DNA of 64,000 nt from assembly GCA_963844655.1 (NCBI GenBank), contig CAWJPA010000007.1, positions 1,364,001 through 1,428,000 on the forward strand, read 5' to 3'. Position 1 is the stretch's first letter. Each line of letters starts with the position of its first letter. Under the pieces are notes generated by a model. It was not told the origin of the DNA. It did no database searches and saw only the letters and a list, made by a program, of their open reading frames with translations. A program made the position numbers and the translations under genes. Origin of the DNA: JASHPR01 sp963844655. GTDB taxonomy: Bacteria; Actinomycetota; Actinomycetes; Streptosporangiales; Streptosporangiaceae. Below are positions 33,685 to 42,745 of the stretch, in pieces.

Positions 33685-33709
33685 CGGCCGCGACCGCGGG
33701 CCGCGGCCG
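33685..33709 (+). terminator. Possible terminator between the NmrA-like gene and hisD
   Basis: Arms CGGCCGCG (33685-33692) and CGCGGCCG (33702-33709) with a 9-nt loop, starting 12 bases after the NmrA-like stop and ending before the hisD -10 box. There is no T-run. Confidence 0.35.
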
Positions 33710-33727
33710 CGCACTCCGCCCGGCGGC

Positions 33728-33733
33728 TACCCT
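33728..33733 (+). promoter_or_regulatory. -10-like element of a probable leaderless hisD transcript
   Basis: TACCCT is followed by six bases (GGCCAG) and the hisD ATG at 33740. The same hexamer and spacing occur at hisH. No Shine-Dalgarno sequence is present. Confidence 0.45.
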
Positions 33734-33739
33734 GGCCAG

Positions 33740-35068
33740 ATGCTCACCAGGATCGACCTGCGCGGGATGGACGCGGCCAGCCTCGGCCGGCCCGAGCTGG
33801 CGGGCGTGCTGCCCCGGGCCCGGCTTGACGTCGAAGCGGCGCTGGACGCGGTGCGGCCGGTCTGCGAGGACGTGCGCCTGCGGGGCGCGGCGGCCGTCAG
33901 GGAGCTGACGCAGCGGTTCGACGGGGTGGACCTGGCCACCACCCGGGTCCCGCCGTCCGCGCTGGAGGACGCCCTGGCCGGCCTGGATCCCGCCGTCCGC
34001 GCCGCGCTGCAGGAGGCGGCGCGGCGGGCCCGGCTGGTGCACGAGGCGCAGCTGCCGGCCGACAGCGTCACCACGGTCGCCGACGGCGCGGTGGTCACCG
34101 AGCGGTATGTGCCGGCCGGCCGGGCCGGCGTCTACGTGCCGGGCGGCCTGGTCGTCTACCCCTCGTCCGTGGTGATGAACGTGATCCCCGCCCAGGTGGC
34201 GGGGGTACCCTCGATCGCGGTCGCCTCGCCTCCCCGCCCGGAGGGCGACGGCCTGCCGCATCCGGTGGTGCTGGCCGCGTGCGCGCTGCTCGGCGTCACC
34301 GAGGTGCACGCGGTCGGCGGCGCGCAGGCGATCGCCATGTTCGGCTACGGCACCGCGGACTGCGCACCCGTGGACATTGTCAGCGGGCCGGGGAACGTCT
34401 ACGTGGCCGCGGCCAAGCGGCTGCTGCAGGGCCGGATCGGCACCGACGCCGAGGCAGGCCCGACCGAGGTCGCGATCATCGCGGACGACACGGCGGATCC
34501 GGTGCTGGTCGCGGCGGACCTGGCCGCGCAGGCCGAGCATGACCCGCTGGCCGCCTGCCTGCTGATCACCACCGACCCGCTGCTGGCCGACTACACCGAC
34601 GCGGAGCTGGCCCGCCAGGTCGCCGCGGCGCGGCACCGGGAGCGGATCGAGACGGCCCTGGCCGGCCAGTCGGCCTGCGTCCTGGTGGACAGCGTGGACG
34701 CCGCGCTGGCGGTCGCGGACGCCTGGGCGCCCGAGCACCTGGAAATCCAGGTCTCCGGCGCCGCCGAGGTGGCGGCCAGGGTCCGCAACGCGGGCGCGGT
34801 GTTCGTCGGGCCGTACGCCCCGGTCTCGCTGGGCGACTACCTGGCGGGGTCCAACCACGTGCTGCCCACCGGCGGGACCGCCCGGCATTCCGGGGGCCTG
34901 TCCGTCCTCACGTTCCTGCGCGGCATCCACGTGGTCGACTACGACGCGGCGGCGCTCGCCGCGGTGGCCCCGTTCATCGACGCGCTCGGCGGGGCCGAGG
35001 ACCTGGCCGCGCACGTGAACGCCGTCAGGGTGCGCCTGGCCCCGGCCGGCTCAGAACGGCGGAGCTAG
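33740..35068 (+). CDS. hisD: Histidinol dehydrogenase
   Basis: Zinc enzyme that oxidises histidinol to histidine in two NAD-linked steps, the last of the pathway. The 442-residue product shows the long signature around VDIVSGPGNVYVAAAKR, EAGPTEVAIIADDTADP, the metal/substrate blocks AQAEHDP and APEHLEI, and PYAPVSLGDYLAGSNHVLPTGG. Elsewhere in actinobacteria hisC follows directly; here it lies 6 kb downstream. Confidence 0.96.
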   Translation: MLTRIDLRGMDAASLGRPELAGVLPRARLDVEAALDAVRPVCEDVRLRGAAAVRELTQRFDGVDLATTRVPPSALEDALAGLDPAVRAALQEAARRARLVHEAQLPADSVTTVADGAVVTERYVPAGRAGVYVPGGLVVYPSSVVMNVIPAQVAGVPSIAVASPPRPEGDGLPHPVVLAACALLGVTEVHAVGGAQAIAMFGYGTADCAPVDIVSGPGNVYVAAAKRLLQGRIGTDAEAGPTEVAIIADDTADPVLVAADLAAQAEHDPLAACLLITTDPLLADYTDAELARQVAAARHRERIETALAGQSACVLVDSVDAALAVADAWAPEHLEIQVSGAAEVAARVRNAGAVFVGPYAPVSLGDYLAGSNHVLPTGGTARHSGGLSVLTFLRGIHVVDYDAAALAAVAPFIDALGGAEDLAAHVNAVRVRLAPAGSERRS

Positions 35069-35175
35069 GCCGGCGCCCACCTCGGCGGGGAGGTAGCCGA
35101 GATGTCACCCACAGTTATCCCCGTGGTCATTGCGTAGAGGCCGTTTCCTGGCATCGCCTCGTTCACGGTGAGATC

Positions 35176-36318
35176 GTGAAGATCGCAGTCATCACCGAGT
35201 CGTTCCCCCCCGACGTCAACGGCGTGGCTCACTGCGTGCTGCGGGTGGCCGAGCACCTGGTCCGCCGCGGCCACAGCCCGCTGGTGATCGCGCCCAGGCC
35301 GGCCGGGCCGCCGCCCAGCCTGGACGCCGCCCTGCCGTACCCGGTGGTGCGGGTGCCGTCGCTGCCCATGCCCGGTTACCGCAGTTTCCGTATCGCCGCG
35401 CCCGGGCCGCCCCGGATGCGCGCCGCCCTGGCCGCCCACGGCACCGAGGTCGTGCACCTGGCCAGCCCGTTCGTCCTCGGCGGCAGCGGAGCCGCGGTCG
35501 CCGCCCGGCTGGGTCTGCCGATGATCGCCGTCTACCAGACCGACATGCCCAGCTACGCCCGCGCGTACCGGTTCGGCCCGGCCGGCCAGGCCGCCGCGTG
35601 GCGACGCCTGCGGCAGATCCACAACGCCGCCCGGCGCACCCTGGCCCCGTCCACCGCGTCAGCGGCCAACCTCCACGAGCACGGCATCGAGCGCGTCTGG
35701 CTGTGGGGCCGGGGCGTGGACACCGTCCGGTTCGACCCGGCCAAGCGCAGCGAGCGGCTGCGCGCCGAGCTCGCGCCGGGCGGGGAGGTGCTGGCCGGGT
35801 ACGTCGGCAGGATCGCGCCGGAGAAGCGGGTCGAGCTGCTCGCCCAGGTGGCGGACCTGCCCGGGGTGCGGCTGGTGGTGGTCGGCTCCGGCCCGGCCGA
35901 GATCGCGGCGCGACGGGCCATGCCCGCCGCGGTCTTCGTGGGCCAGCAGCACGGGGAGGAACTCGCGCGCACCTACGCGAGCCTGGATGTGTTCGTGCAC
36001 AGCGGGCCGCACGAGACGTTCGGCCAGACCCTGCAGGAGGCCGCGGCCAGCGGCCTGCCCGTGGTCGCGCCCGCCGCGGGCGGCCCGATCGACCTGGTCG
36101 ACGACGGCGTCACCGGGTTCCTGGTGCCGCCGGGCGACCCGGTGGCCCTGGCCGGCGCGGTGGCCAGGCTGGCCGCCGGCCCCGGCCTGCGGGCCGCACA
36201 GGGCCACGCGGCCAGGCAGAAGGTGCTCGGCCGGAGCTGGCGGGCTGTGGGCGACGAGCTGATCGGTCACTACGAATCGGTTCTCAGGACAGCGAGCGCG
36301 GTGGAGGTGCCAGCGTGA
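35176..36318 (+). CDS. GT4-family glycosyltransferase (alpha-mannosyltransferase, MgtA-like)
   Basis: 380-residue GT-B enzyme. The N-terminal MKIAVITESFPPDVNGVAHCVLRVAEHL is characteristic of GDP-mannose-dependent mannosyltransferases of the MgtA/PimB type. The donor domain has GYVGRIAPEKRVELL and the EX7E motif HETFGQTLQEAAASGLPVV. Likely role: mannosylation of a membrane lipid or lipoglycan on the cytoplasmic face. GTG start at 35176; the stop overlaps the SGNH gene start by GTGA. Acceptor is inferred, not seen. Confidence 0.85.
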   Translation: MKIAVITESFPPDVNGVAHCVLRVAEHLVRRGHSPLVIAPRPAGPPPSLDAALPYPVVRVPSLPMPGYRSFRIAAPGPPRMRAALAAHGTEVVHLASPFVLGGSGAAVAARLGLPMIAVYQTDMPSYARAYRFGPAGQAAAWRRLRQIHNAARRTLAPSTASAANLHEHGIERVWLWGRGVDTVRFDPAKRSERLRAELAPGGEVLAGYVGRIAPEKRVELLAQVADLPGVRLVVVGSGPAEIAARRAMPAAVFVGQQHGEELARTYASLDVFVHSGPHETFGQTLQEAAASGLPVVAPAAGGPIDLVDDGVTGFLVPPGDPVALAGAVARLAAGPGLRAAQGHAARQKVLGRSWRAVGDELIGHYESVLRTASAVEVPA

Positions 36319-37133
36319 CAACATTCGTGGCCCTGGGCGACTCGATCACCTTCGGGGTCGGGGACCCGGTGCGCCTGGCCGGTGCCAGGGCCTGGCGCGG
36401 CTGGGCCGCGCTGCTCGCCGAGGGTATGCCCGAGCCCAGCCTGCACATCCTGGCGTCGTGCGGGGCGCGGGCCGCGGACGTAGAGCGTCACCAGCTGCCC
36501 GCGGCGCTGCGGCTCCGCCCGGACGTCGCCAGCGTCGTGGTCGGGGTCAACGACACCCTGCGGACCAGCTTCGACCCGGCCCAGGTCGCGGCCGCGGCGG
36601 CGCACACGGTGGGCGCACTGCGCGCGGCGGGCGCCGAGGTGCTGACCATGCGGCTGCCCGACCCGGGCCAGATGCTCGGCCTGCCCGGCCCGCTGGCCCG
36701 CCCCCTGGCCCGCCGGATGCACGAGGTGAACGCGGTCATGGACGGGCTGGCCGCGCGCTTCGGCACGCTGCACTATGACGCCGCCGGGGACCCGGACGGC
36801 CTGGACCCGCGCATGTGGGCGGTGGACCGGCTGCACCCCAGCGAGCGCGGCCACCGGCTGATCGCCTGCCGGTTCCACGACCAGCTCGCCGTGGCGGGCC
36901 TGCCGGCCGGGCCCCGGCCCGACCCGGAGCCGTCCAGCCCGCCGCCGACCCGCCTGGCCGAGATCGGCTGGCTGGCCACCAAGGGCACGGCGTGGGTGCT
37001 GCGCCGGTCCACGGACCTGGTGCCCGGCCTGCTGGCGCTGGCCATCAGGGAACGGTGGTCGGGTCAGCTCCCGGTCAGCGCTGCCACCATGGATAGCGTC
37101 GCAGCCGGGCCAGACGCTCAGCCGGTCCGATGA
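36315..37133 (+). CDS. SGNH/GDSL hydrolase
   Basis: 272-residue esterase-like protein. Block I nucleophile serine in VALGDSITFGVGD (residues 5-17), block III VVGVNDTL and block V VDRLHPSERGHRL with the catalytic Asp-x-x-His. There is no signal peptide, so it is cytoplasmic; partners could be acylated sugars or lipids. It is coupled to the mannosyltransferase gene. Residues about 195-272 extend beyond the SGNH core, and the last 59 bp overlap the convergent FUSC gene. Confidence 0.85.
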   Translation: MTTFVALGDSITFGVGDPVRLAGARAWRGWAALLAEGMPEPSLHILASCGARAADVERHQLPAALRLRPDVASVVVGVNDTLRTSFDPAQVAAAAAHTVGALRAAGAEVLTMRLPDPGQMLGLPGPLARPLARRMHEVNAVMDGLAARFGTLHYDAAGDPDGLDPRMWAVDRLHPSERGHRLIACRFHDQLAVAGLPAGPRPDPEPSSPPPTRLAEIGWLATKGTAWVLRRSTDLVPGLLALAIRERWSGQLPVSAATMDSVAAGPDAQPVR

Positions 37134-39381
37134 TGGCCCGGGCGTGCGAGCCGAGGTGGTACAGGTGCTCGCGGACCCAGAGCGCGTGCACCCGCTGGTG
37201 CGCCGGCATGGTCTCGCTGTCGCCCTGGCCGTCCGGCCCGTTCAGGCCGGGCAGGGCCGGGACGGCCAGCGGGGGAGGCTCGTCATGGTGCGGCGGGCCG
37301 ACCTCGGCGGCCACGCGCTCATAGAAGCCGGTCAGGTCCGTGGTCAGCTGCGCCAGCGCGCCCAGGGCCGGGTCGCCGCCCCGGCCGTTCTGGCCCGGCC
37401 GGGCCGCGCTGGGCGTCCCCGGGGGACGCAGGGCGGCCAGCGAGTTCGCGGTGAGGCGCAGCCGCATCGTGGCCATGACCAGGTTCCACAGGTCCTGCTT
37501 GGACATCTGCTTGGTGCCCTGCTCGGCCAGGTACAGCCGCAGCGCGTCGTCCAGGCGGATCCCGGCCGAGATCGCCGCGCCCGCCGTGTCCGGCGGCGAC
37601 TGGCTCAGGCCGAGACACCAGTCCACGGCCTGCTGCAGGTACTCCGCCCCGCTGCGGAACGCATCGGCGAGGTCGTCGCCGACCACGGCGCCCGCGCCGC
37701 GCGGCCAGAACAGCGCCCCCACCAGCAGGCTCACCGCGCACCCGATGGCCACGTCCTGGATCCGCACCAGGCCGACCTTCCACCCGGCCGGGACCAGCAG
37801 GTTGAACAGGACGATGACCGTGACCGTGAACGCCGCCTGGCCGACGGCGAACGGCGCGGTTCCCGGCGAGTAGGCGGCGACCAGCACGGCGACCGGCAGC
37901 GCGATCCACAGCGCGGTCGGCGAGGTGCCGATGGCCAGCATGAACGCGGCGCCGATCGCGAAGCCCACGACGGTGCCGGCCAGCGCCCGCAGCACCGTCG
38001 ACCCCGTGGCGGCCGCGTTGGTCCGCAGCACCGACAGCGTGCCCAGCACCACCCAGAAGCCGTGCTGCACGTCGGTGAGGTGGGCGACCAGCACGGCGAG
38101 GGCGAGCGCCACCGCGCCGCGCGCCGCGTTGCGGAACCAGACCGAGCGCATGCTGGCGTGCCGGGCCGCGAGCCCGGCCGCGCCGGCCAGGCCGCCCAGC
38201 TTCCCGGCGGCCGCCGGCCCGGCCGGGGTGGTTCCGTACCAGCTGCGGCGCTGGGCGGCGATGGTATCCAGGTCGGCCTGCCCGGCGGCGATCATGGCGT
38301 CCGCCGCCGCGCCCCGCGCCACGACCGAGATCGACTGAGCGTGTACCGCGTACCGCGCGGCGGCCATGAGACCCCCGGGGTCACCCGACATCTCCCGTTG
38401 ATAGGCGGCGCTGGCCGCCCTGGCCTGCTGCAGCCGGTCGATGTCCCTGGTGACGTGGTCGTGGGTGATTTTGCGGGTGCTGAGCAGCGCGGCCACGTCC
38501 CTGAGCACGGCGGCGGTGGCGGCGAGCAGATCGCGGTCGGCCGGCGCGGCCCGCCGCAGGTCCAGGTGGCCGTCGAGAGCGTCGGTGAGCAGCGAGGTGC
38601 ACCACTCGAGTTCCTGGGCCAGGTTCGCCAGCCCCTGGTCGGCGGTGGCCAGCCCGGTCGGCCGGTACGGCGCGGCCACGAACAGGTCCATCAGCTTGTG
38701 CTTGGCCGCGATGGACCGGTCCAGGTCGGCCTGGGTGGCCTCGTCCCGCACGGCCGCCTCGATGTGGCTGGCCAGCGTGGCCGCTGACGCCGCCGCGGCC
38801 TCGCGGAGCCGGTCCCCTGGCGTCCGCGGCGACAGCAGCAGCACGGCCAGGGTGCACACCACCGACGCCAGCAACCAGCCCGCCAGCCGGGACGGGATCG
38901 TCGCGGCATCGCCCGCCGAGGCCACAGGGAGCACGTAGGCCAGCAGCGCGGCGGTGATCCCGCCCGCCGCGTTCGGCCCGGCCACTCCCGCGAAGAAGAT
39001 GGCGAACGCGACCGGGATCGTCACCGCCGCGGCCAGAAACGCGTTCCAGCTCACCAGCGTGCCGATGACCAGCGCGGCGCTGCCCACCAGGGCCAGCCCC
39101 AGGTGCGCGACGGCCTTGTCCCGCCTGGTCCCGCCGAATGAGGCCAGCACCAGCGTGGCGAAGCCGCCGAACGTGGCGAACAGCGCCATCTGCAGGTCGC
39201 CGATGACCTCGAGGGTCAGCGCGAACAGGGCCGGTATGACGATCGTCGCCCGCAGGGCCCGCATCGCGGCCGGAACCGACCATTTCGGCACCAGAGGGGT
39301 GCCATCGGACTCGCCGGACAGGGGATGCGGCAGCCGAATCCGCGGGCCTCGGGACGGGGCGGCAACCGCGGAATCCGGCAT
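37075..39381 (-). CDS. FUSC-family inner-membrane transporter-like protein
   Basis: 768 residues with two membrane modules. The first covers about residues 35-190 (ALRATIVIPALFALTLEVIG, VLASFGGTRRDKAVAHLGLALVGSA); the second, about 425-570 (AARGAVALALAVLVAHL, QHGFWVVLGTLSVLRTNAAATGSTVLRALAGTVVG), is a typical FUSC signature. Helical cytoplasmic regions follow each. Relatives are aromatic-acid or toxic-compound efflux proteins (AaeB-like). ATG 39381 is chosen over an upstream Gly/Trp-rich extension, though the ribosome site is poor. Its 3' end overlaps the SGNH gene by 59 bp. Confidence 0.82.
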   Translation of the reverse strand: MPDSAVAAPSRGPRIRLPHPLSGESDGTPLVPKWSVPAAMRALRATIVIPALFALTLEVIGDLQMALFATFGGFATLVLASFGGTRRDKAVAHLGLALVGSAALVIGTLVSWNAFLAAAVTIPVAFAIFFAGVAGPNAAGGITAALLAYVLPVASAGDAATIPSRLAGWLLASVVCTLAVLLLSPRTPGDRLREAAAASAATLASHIEAAVRDEATQADLDRSIAAKHKLMDLFVAAPYRPTGLATADQGLANLAQELEWCTSLLTDALDGHLDLRRAAPADRDLLAATAAVLRDVAALLSTRKITHDHVTRDIDRLQQARAASAAYQREMSGDPGGLMAAARYAVHAQSISVVARGAAADAMIAAGQADLDTIAAQRRSWYGTTPAGPAAAGKLGGLAGAAGLAARHASMRSVWFRNAARGAVALALAVLVAHLTDVQHGFWVVLGTLSVLRTNAAATGSTVLRALAGTVVGFAIGAAFMLAIGTSPTALWIALPVAVLVAAYSPGTAPFAVGQAAFTVTVIVLFNLLVPAGWKVGLVRIQDVAIGCAVSLLVGALFWPRGAGAVVGDDLADAFRSGAEYLQQAVDWCLGLSQSPPDTAGAAISAGIRLDDALRLYLAEQGTKQMSKQDLWNLVMATMRLRLTANSLAALRPPGTPSAARPGQNGRGGDPALGALAQLTTDLTGFYERVAAEVGPPHHDEPPPLAVPALPGLNGPDGQGDSETMPAHQRVHALWVREHLYHLGSHARAIIGPAERLARLRRYPWWQR

Positions 39382-39454
39382 CAGCCAAGCGTACAGAAAC
39401 CCGCCCCGCCCCCAACCTCCGCGCAGCCCGCGCCCCAGCCACCCCAAGCCACTC

Positions 39455-40777
39455 TCAGTCCTGGCAGTACTCCATCCCCGGGTGGGCGATCTGGTCCTCG
39501 CCCATCAGCCGGCGAAGCGTGTTCTTCAGCTTGGCCTGCTGGATGAACAGGTCGTGCTCGGGACAGGCGCTGGGAGCGTGCTGCGGGCTCTTGAAGTAGA
39601 ACGACAGCCACTCCTGCACGCCCGCCAGGCCCGCCCGCTGGGCCAGGTCCGTGAAGAGCACCAGGTCAAGTACCAGGGGCGCCGCCAAGATCGAGTCACG
39701 GCACAGGAAGTCGACCTTGATCTGCATCGGATAGCCGAGCCAGCCGAAGATGTCGATGTTGTCCCAGCTTTCCTTGCTGTCACCGCTGGGCGGGTAGTAG
39801 TCGATGCGCACCTTGTGGTACACGTCGCCGTAGAGCTGGGGATAGAGGCCCGGCTGCAGGATGTGCTCGAGCACGCCGAGCTTGCTCTCCTTCTTGGTGC
39901 GGAAGCTGTCGGGGTCGTCCAGCACCTCGCCGTCGCGGTTACCGAGGATGTTGGTCGAGTACCAGCCCTGGAGCCCCAGCATGCGGGCCTTCAGCATCGG
40001 CGCCAGCACGGTCTTCACCAGGGTCTGCCCCGACTTGAAGTCCTTGCCGCAGATGGGCACGCCGGCCGCGTGGGCGAGCTCCACCATCGCCGGCACGTCG
40101 AGGGTGAGATTGGGCGCTCCATTGATGAAGGGCACGCCCTCCTTGAGGGCCGCGTACGCATAGAGCATCGAGGGCGGGAGGCTCTTGTCGTTCGCATCCA
40201 TCGCGGCTTCGAGTGCGTCCAGGTCCTGGTGGGCCGGGCCGGGCTCGAGAAAGATCTCGGTGGATGCGCACCAGATCACAACCATCCGGTCGCAGGAGTG
40301 CGCCGCCTTGAAATCGCGGATGTCCTGGCGGACCGCCTCGGCCAGGTCTCGCTTGCCCGCCTTGGACTTGACCTTCGGGCCGTCGAGCCGCCGTACGTAG
40401 CTCTGGTCGAAGACGGCCGGCATGGGCTCGATCTCCTTCAACTCGGCTGCGATCGGTTCGATATGGACGAGCCGGTCGAGAACGCCGCAGTTCAGCGCGG
40501 CTTCGTAGGCCGTGTCCGCGATCGGATCCCAGGCACCGAAGACCAGCTGGTCAAGACCGGCCAGAGGCACGAAGTCGCGAATGAGCGGCTCTCGGCCCTC
40601 AGCCCGTTGGCCGAGGCGAATGGTGCCCACCTGAGTGAGCGAACCGATGGGCTCAGCGAGGCCGCGCCTGACCAGCTCGACGCCGGCGACAAAGGTCAAC
40701 GCTACGGCGCCGAGCCCCACGGTCAGGACGCCCAGCCTGCCGGCGGCAGGCTCGATGTGGTGCCTGGATGTCTCCAC
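39455..40777 (-). CDS. myo-Inositol-3-phosphate synthase
   Basis: NAD-dependent cyclisation of glucose-6-phosphate to inositol-phosphate, the source of inositol lipids and mycothiol. 440 residues: GVLTVGLGAVALTFVAGVE at the N terminus, then NGAPNLTLDVPAMVELA, GKDFKSGQTLVKTVLAPML, and the catalytic-region FLCRDSILAAPLVLDLV with the lysine in PMQIKVDF. The GTG start (40777) has GGGAG five bases upstream and a -10 about 30 bases before it; an upstream ATG at 40828 lies inside the promoter and is less likely. The neighbouring mannosyltransferase suggests phosphatidylinositol-mannoside type lipid synthesis. Confidence 0.92.
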   Translation of the reverse strand: METSRHHIEPAAGRLGVLTVGLGAVALTFVAGVELVRRGLAEPIGSLTQVGTIRLGQRAEGREPLIRDFVPLAGLDQLVFGAWDPIADTAYEAALNCGVLDRLVHIEPIAAELKEIEPMPAVFDQSYVRRLDGPKVKSKAGKRDLAEAVRQDIRDFKAAHSCDRMVVIWCASTEIFLEPGPAHQDLDALEAAMDANDKSLPPSMLYAYAALKEGVPFINGAPNLTLDVPAMVELAHAAGVPICGKDFKSGQTLVKTVLAPMLKARMLGLQGWYSTNILGNRDGEVLDDPDSFRTKKESKLGVLEHILQPGLYPQLYGDVYHKVRIDYYPPSGDSKESWDNIDIFGWLGYPMQIKVDFLCRDSILAAPLVLDLVLFTDLAQRAGLAGVQEWLSFYFKSPQHAPSACPEHDLFIQQAKLKNTLRRLMGEDQIAHPGMEYCQD

Positions 40778-40810
40778 GAAATCTCCCGTCTCCAGGATGA
40801 CGCCGCGCTG

Positions 40811-40816
40811 ATCATA
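40811..40816 (-). promoter_or_regulatory. -10 element of the inositol-phosphate synthase gene
   Basis: TATGAT on the minus strand, about 35 bases before the GTG start. The expected -35 position has no consensus and falls at the edge of the palindromic operator (40836-40858), so expression probably depends on a regulator. Confidence 0.5.
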
Positions 40817-40835
40817 TCGCGTCGTCATATCACGC

Positions 40836-40858
40836 CGATGTATCGCATCGATACATCG
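40836..40858. promoter_or_regulatory. Palindromic operator upstream of inositol-phosphate synthase
   Basis: Perfect inverted repeat CGATGTATCG-CAT-CGATACATCG in AT-richer DNA, at the -35 region of the minus-strand promoter. It contains ATGT and ACAT half-sites 11 bases apart, reminiscent of PadR-family sites, but no regulator gene is adjacent, so the binding protein is unknown. Confidence 0.7.
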
Positions 40859-41012
40859 AAAAGATATGCCGACGTCACGTCATGGCGCAAGCCGGCTCAA
40901 ACTGCGGGCGTGGGCCCCGTGGGGGCGCGGACCCCGGCGTGGGCCTGGCCCGCGGCTCGGGCCGGGAGGCGCCGGGCGGAGCTCCCGGGCTGGCTGGGCG
41001 CGTGGGTGCTAA

Positions 41013-41018
41013 TAGGCT
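41013..41018 (+). promoter_or_regulatory. -10-like element of a probable leaderless hisC transcript
   Basis: TAGGCT is followed by six bases (TGGCGA) and the GTG start at 41025, with no Shine-Dalgarno sequence. Confidence 0.45.
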
Positions 41019-41024
41019 TGGCGA

Positions 41025-42113
41025 GTGAGAACTGGCCAGGCTCTCCCGCTGCGTGCTGACCTCGCGGGACGAACTCCGTACGCGGCGCCGCAGCTGGACG
41101 TCCCGGTCCGGCTCAACACCAACGAGAACCCGTACCCGCCGTCTCCGGCGCTGGTGCGGGCGGTCGCCGACGCGGTGGCCGACGTGGCAGGCACGCTGAA
41201 CCGGTACCCGGACGCCGCGGCCGCCGCGCTCCGCCAGGACCTGGCCCGCTATCTCGGGCACGGGCTGACCGGGGAGCAGGTCTGGGCGGCCAACGGCTCC
41301 AACGAGGTCATTCAGCAGCTGCTGCAGGCCTTCGGCGGCCCGGGGCGCACCGCGCTCGGGTTCGAGCCGTCATACTCGGTGCACCCGATCATCGCGCACA
41401 CCACGGGCACCCGCTGGGTGTCCTGCGTCAGGGACAGCGGGGACGACGGGTTCGGGCTCGACCCGGACCGGGCCGCGGCCGCGGTCGCCGAGCACCGCCC
41501 CGACGTGGTGTTCCTGACCTCGCCCAACAACCCGACCGGCACGGCGCTGCCGCGGGCCGTGATCGAGGCGGTCTGCGCGGCCGCCCCGGGCATGGTCGTG
41601 GTCGACGAGGCCTACGCGGAGTTCGCGCGCGACCGGCAGCACAGCGCGCTCGAGCTGCTGCCCCGGTATGACCGCCTGGTGGTGACCAGGACGATGTCCA
41701 AGGCGTTCGCGCTGGCCGGGGCGCGGGTCGGCTACCTCGCCGCCAGCCCGGCCGTGATCGACGCGCTGATGCTCGTCCGGCTGCCCTACCACCTGTCCGC
41801 GATCACCCAGGCGGTGGCCCGGGTAGCGCTGGCCCACGCGGACGAGCTGCTCGCCACCGTGGCCGAGCTTCGGTCACAGCGCGATGACCTGGTGACCTGG
41901 CTGCGGCAGCGCGGCCTGGACGTGGCCGACTCGGACGCCAACTTCGTGCTGTTCGGCCGGTTCGGCGACCGGCATGCGGTCTGGCAGGGCCTGCTGGACC
42001 GCGGGGTGCTCATCCGCGAGACCGGCCCGCCGGGCTGGCTGCGGGTGAGCGTCGGCACGCCCAAGGAGATGGACTGCTTCCGGGCCGCGCTCGACGAGGC
42101 GGTGGCCCGGTGA
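41025..42113 (+). CDS. hisC: Histidinol-phosphate aminotransferase
   Basis: PLP transaminase converting imidazole-acetol phosphate to histidinol phosphate. 362 residues of fold type I: LNTNENPYPPSP, AANGSNEVIQQLLQAFGGPG, SPNNPTGTALP and the PLP-lysine motif TMSKAFALAGARVGYL. The GTG start is set by the -10 spacing. It overlaps hisB (GTGA). It is divergent from the inositol-phosphate synthase gene. Confidence 0.95.
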   Translation: MRTGQALPLRADLAGRTPYAAPQLDVPVRLNTNENPYPPSPALVRAVADAVADVAGTLNRYPDAAAAALRQDLARYLGHGLTGEQVWAANGSNEVIQQLLQAFGGPGRTALGFEPSYSVHPIIAHTTGTRWVSCVRDSGDDGFGLDPDRAAAAVAEHRPDVVFLTSPNNPTGTALPRAVIEAVCAAAPGMVVVDEAYAEFARDRQHSALELLPRYDRLVVTRTMSKAFALAGARVGYLAASPAVIDALMLVRLPYHLSAITQAVARVALAHADELLATVAELRSQRDDLVTWLRQRGLDVADSDANFVLFGRFGDRHAVWQGLLDRGVLIRETGPPGWLRVSVGTPKEMDCFRAALDEAVAR

Positions 42114-42703
42114 GCGGACGCACCGCGCGGGTGGAGCGCGTCACCAAGGAGACCCAGGTCCTGGTCGAGCTCGACCTGGACGGCGCCGGCGTGACCGACA
42201 CGAAGACCGGGGTGCCGTTCTTCGACCACATGCTGGCCCAGCTGGGCAAGCACGGGTGCCTCGACCTCACCGTGCAGGCGCGGGGCGACACCGAGATCGA
42301 CGCGCATCACACGGTGGAGGACACCGCGCTCACGCTGGGCCAGGCGCTGCGCGAGGCGCTCGGCGACAAGGCGGGGATCTGCCGGTTCGGCGACGCCCTG
42401 GTGCCGCTGGACGAGACGCTGGCCCGGGCCGCGGTAGACCTGGCCGGCCGGCCCTACGCCGTGCACTCGGAGCCGGACGGGATGGCGCCGCTGATCGGCA
42501 CCTACGACACGACGCTGACCAGGCACTTCTTCGAGTCGCTGGCCATGTCGGCCGGCATCTGCGTGCACCTGAACGTGCTGGCCGGGCGCAACCCGCACCA
42601 CATCGTCGAAGCCCAGTTCAAGGCGTTCGCCCGGGCGCTGCGGGCGGCCGCGGCCCCGGACCCGCGGGTCGGCGGCATCCCGAGCACCAAGGGCGTGCTC
42701 TGA
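42110..42703 (+). CDS. hisB: Imidazoleglycerol-phosphate dehydratase
   Basis: Manganese enzyme that dehydrates imidazoleglycerol phosphate. 197 residues, the monofunctional size. Both pseudo-repeat metal motifs are visible: PFFDHML with DAHHTVEDTA, and HFFESLA with RNPHHIVEAQFKAFARALR. The start is GTG 42110 in the hisC stop. In the ancestral order hisH would be next; here two unrelated units intervene. Confidence 0.95.
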   Translation: MSGRTARVERVTKETQVLVELDLDGAGVTDTKTGVPFFDHMLAQLGKHGCLDLTVQARGDTEIDAHHTVEDTALTLGQALREALGDKAGICRFGDALVPLDETLARAAVDLAGRPYAVHSEPDGMAPLIGTYDTTLTRHFFESLAMSAGICVHLNVLAGRNPHHIVEAQFKAFARALRAAAAPDPRVGGIPSTKGVL

Positions 42704-42745
42704 GGCGGAGGCCTCGATCCCGGCCCGGTACTGGCTGCCGCCGCG

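Noticed and set aside
40778..40828. ATG at 40828 as the inositol-phosphate synthase start
   Set aside because: It would lie upstream of the TATGAT -10, and the added residues (MTTRYDQRGVILETGDF) do not look like the family; GTG 40777 has a good ribosome site.
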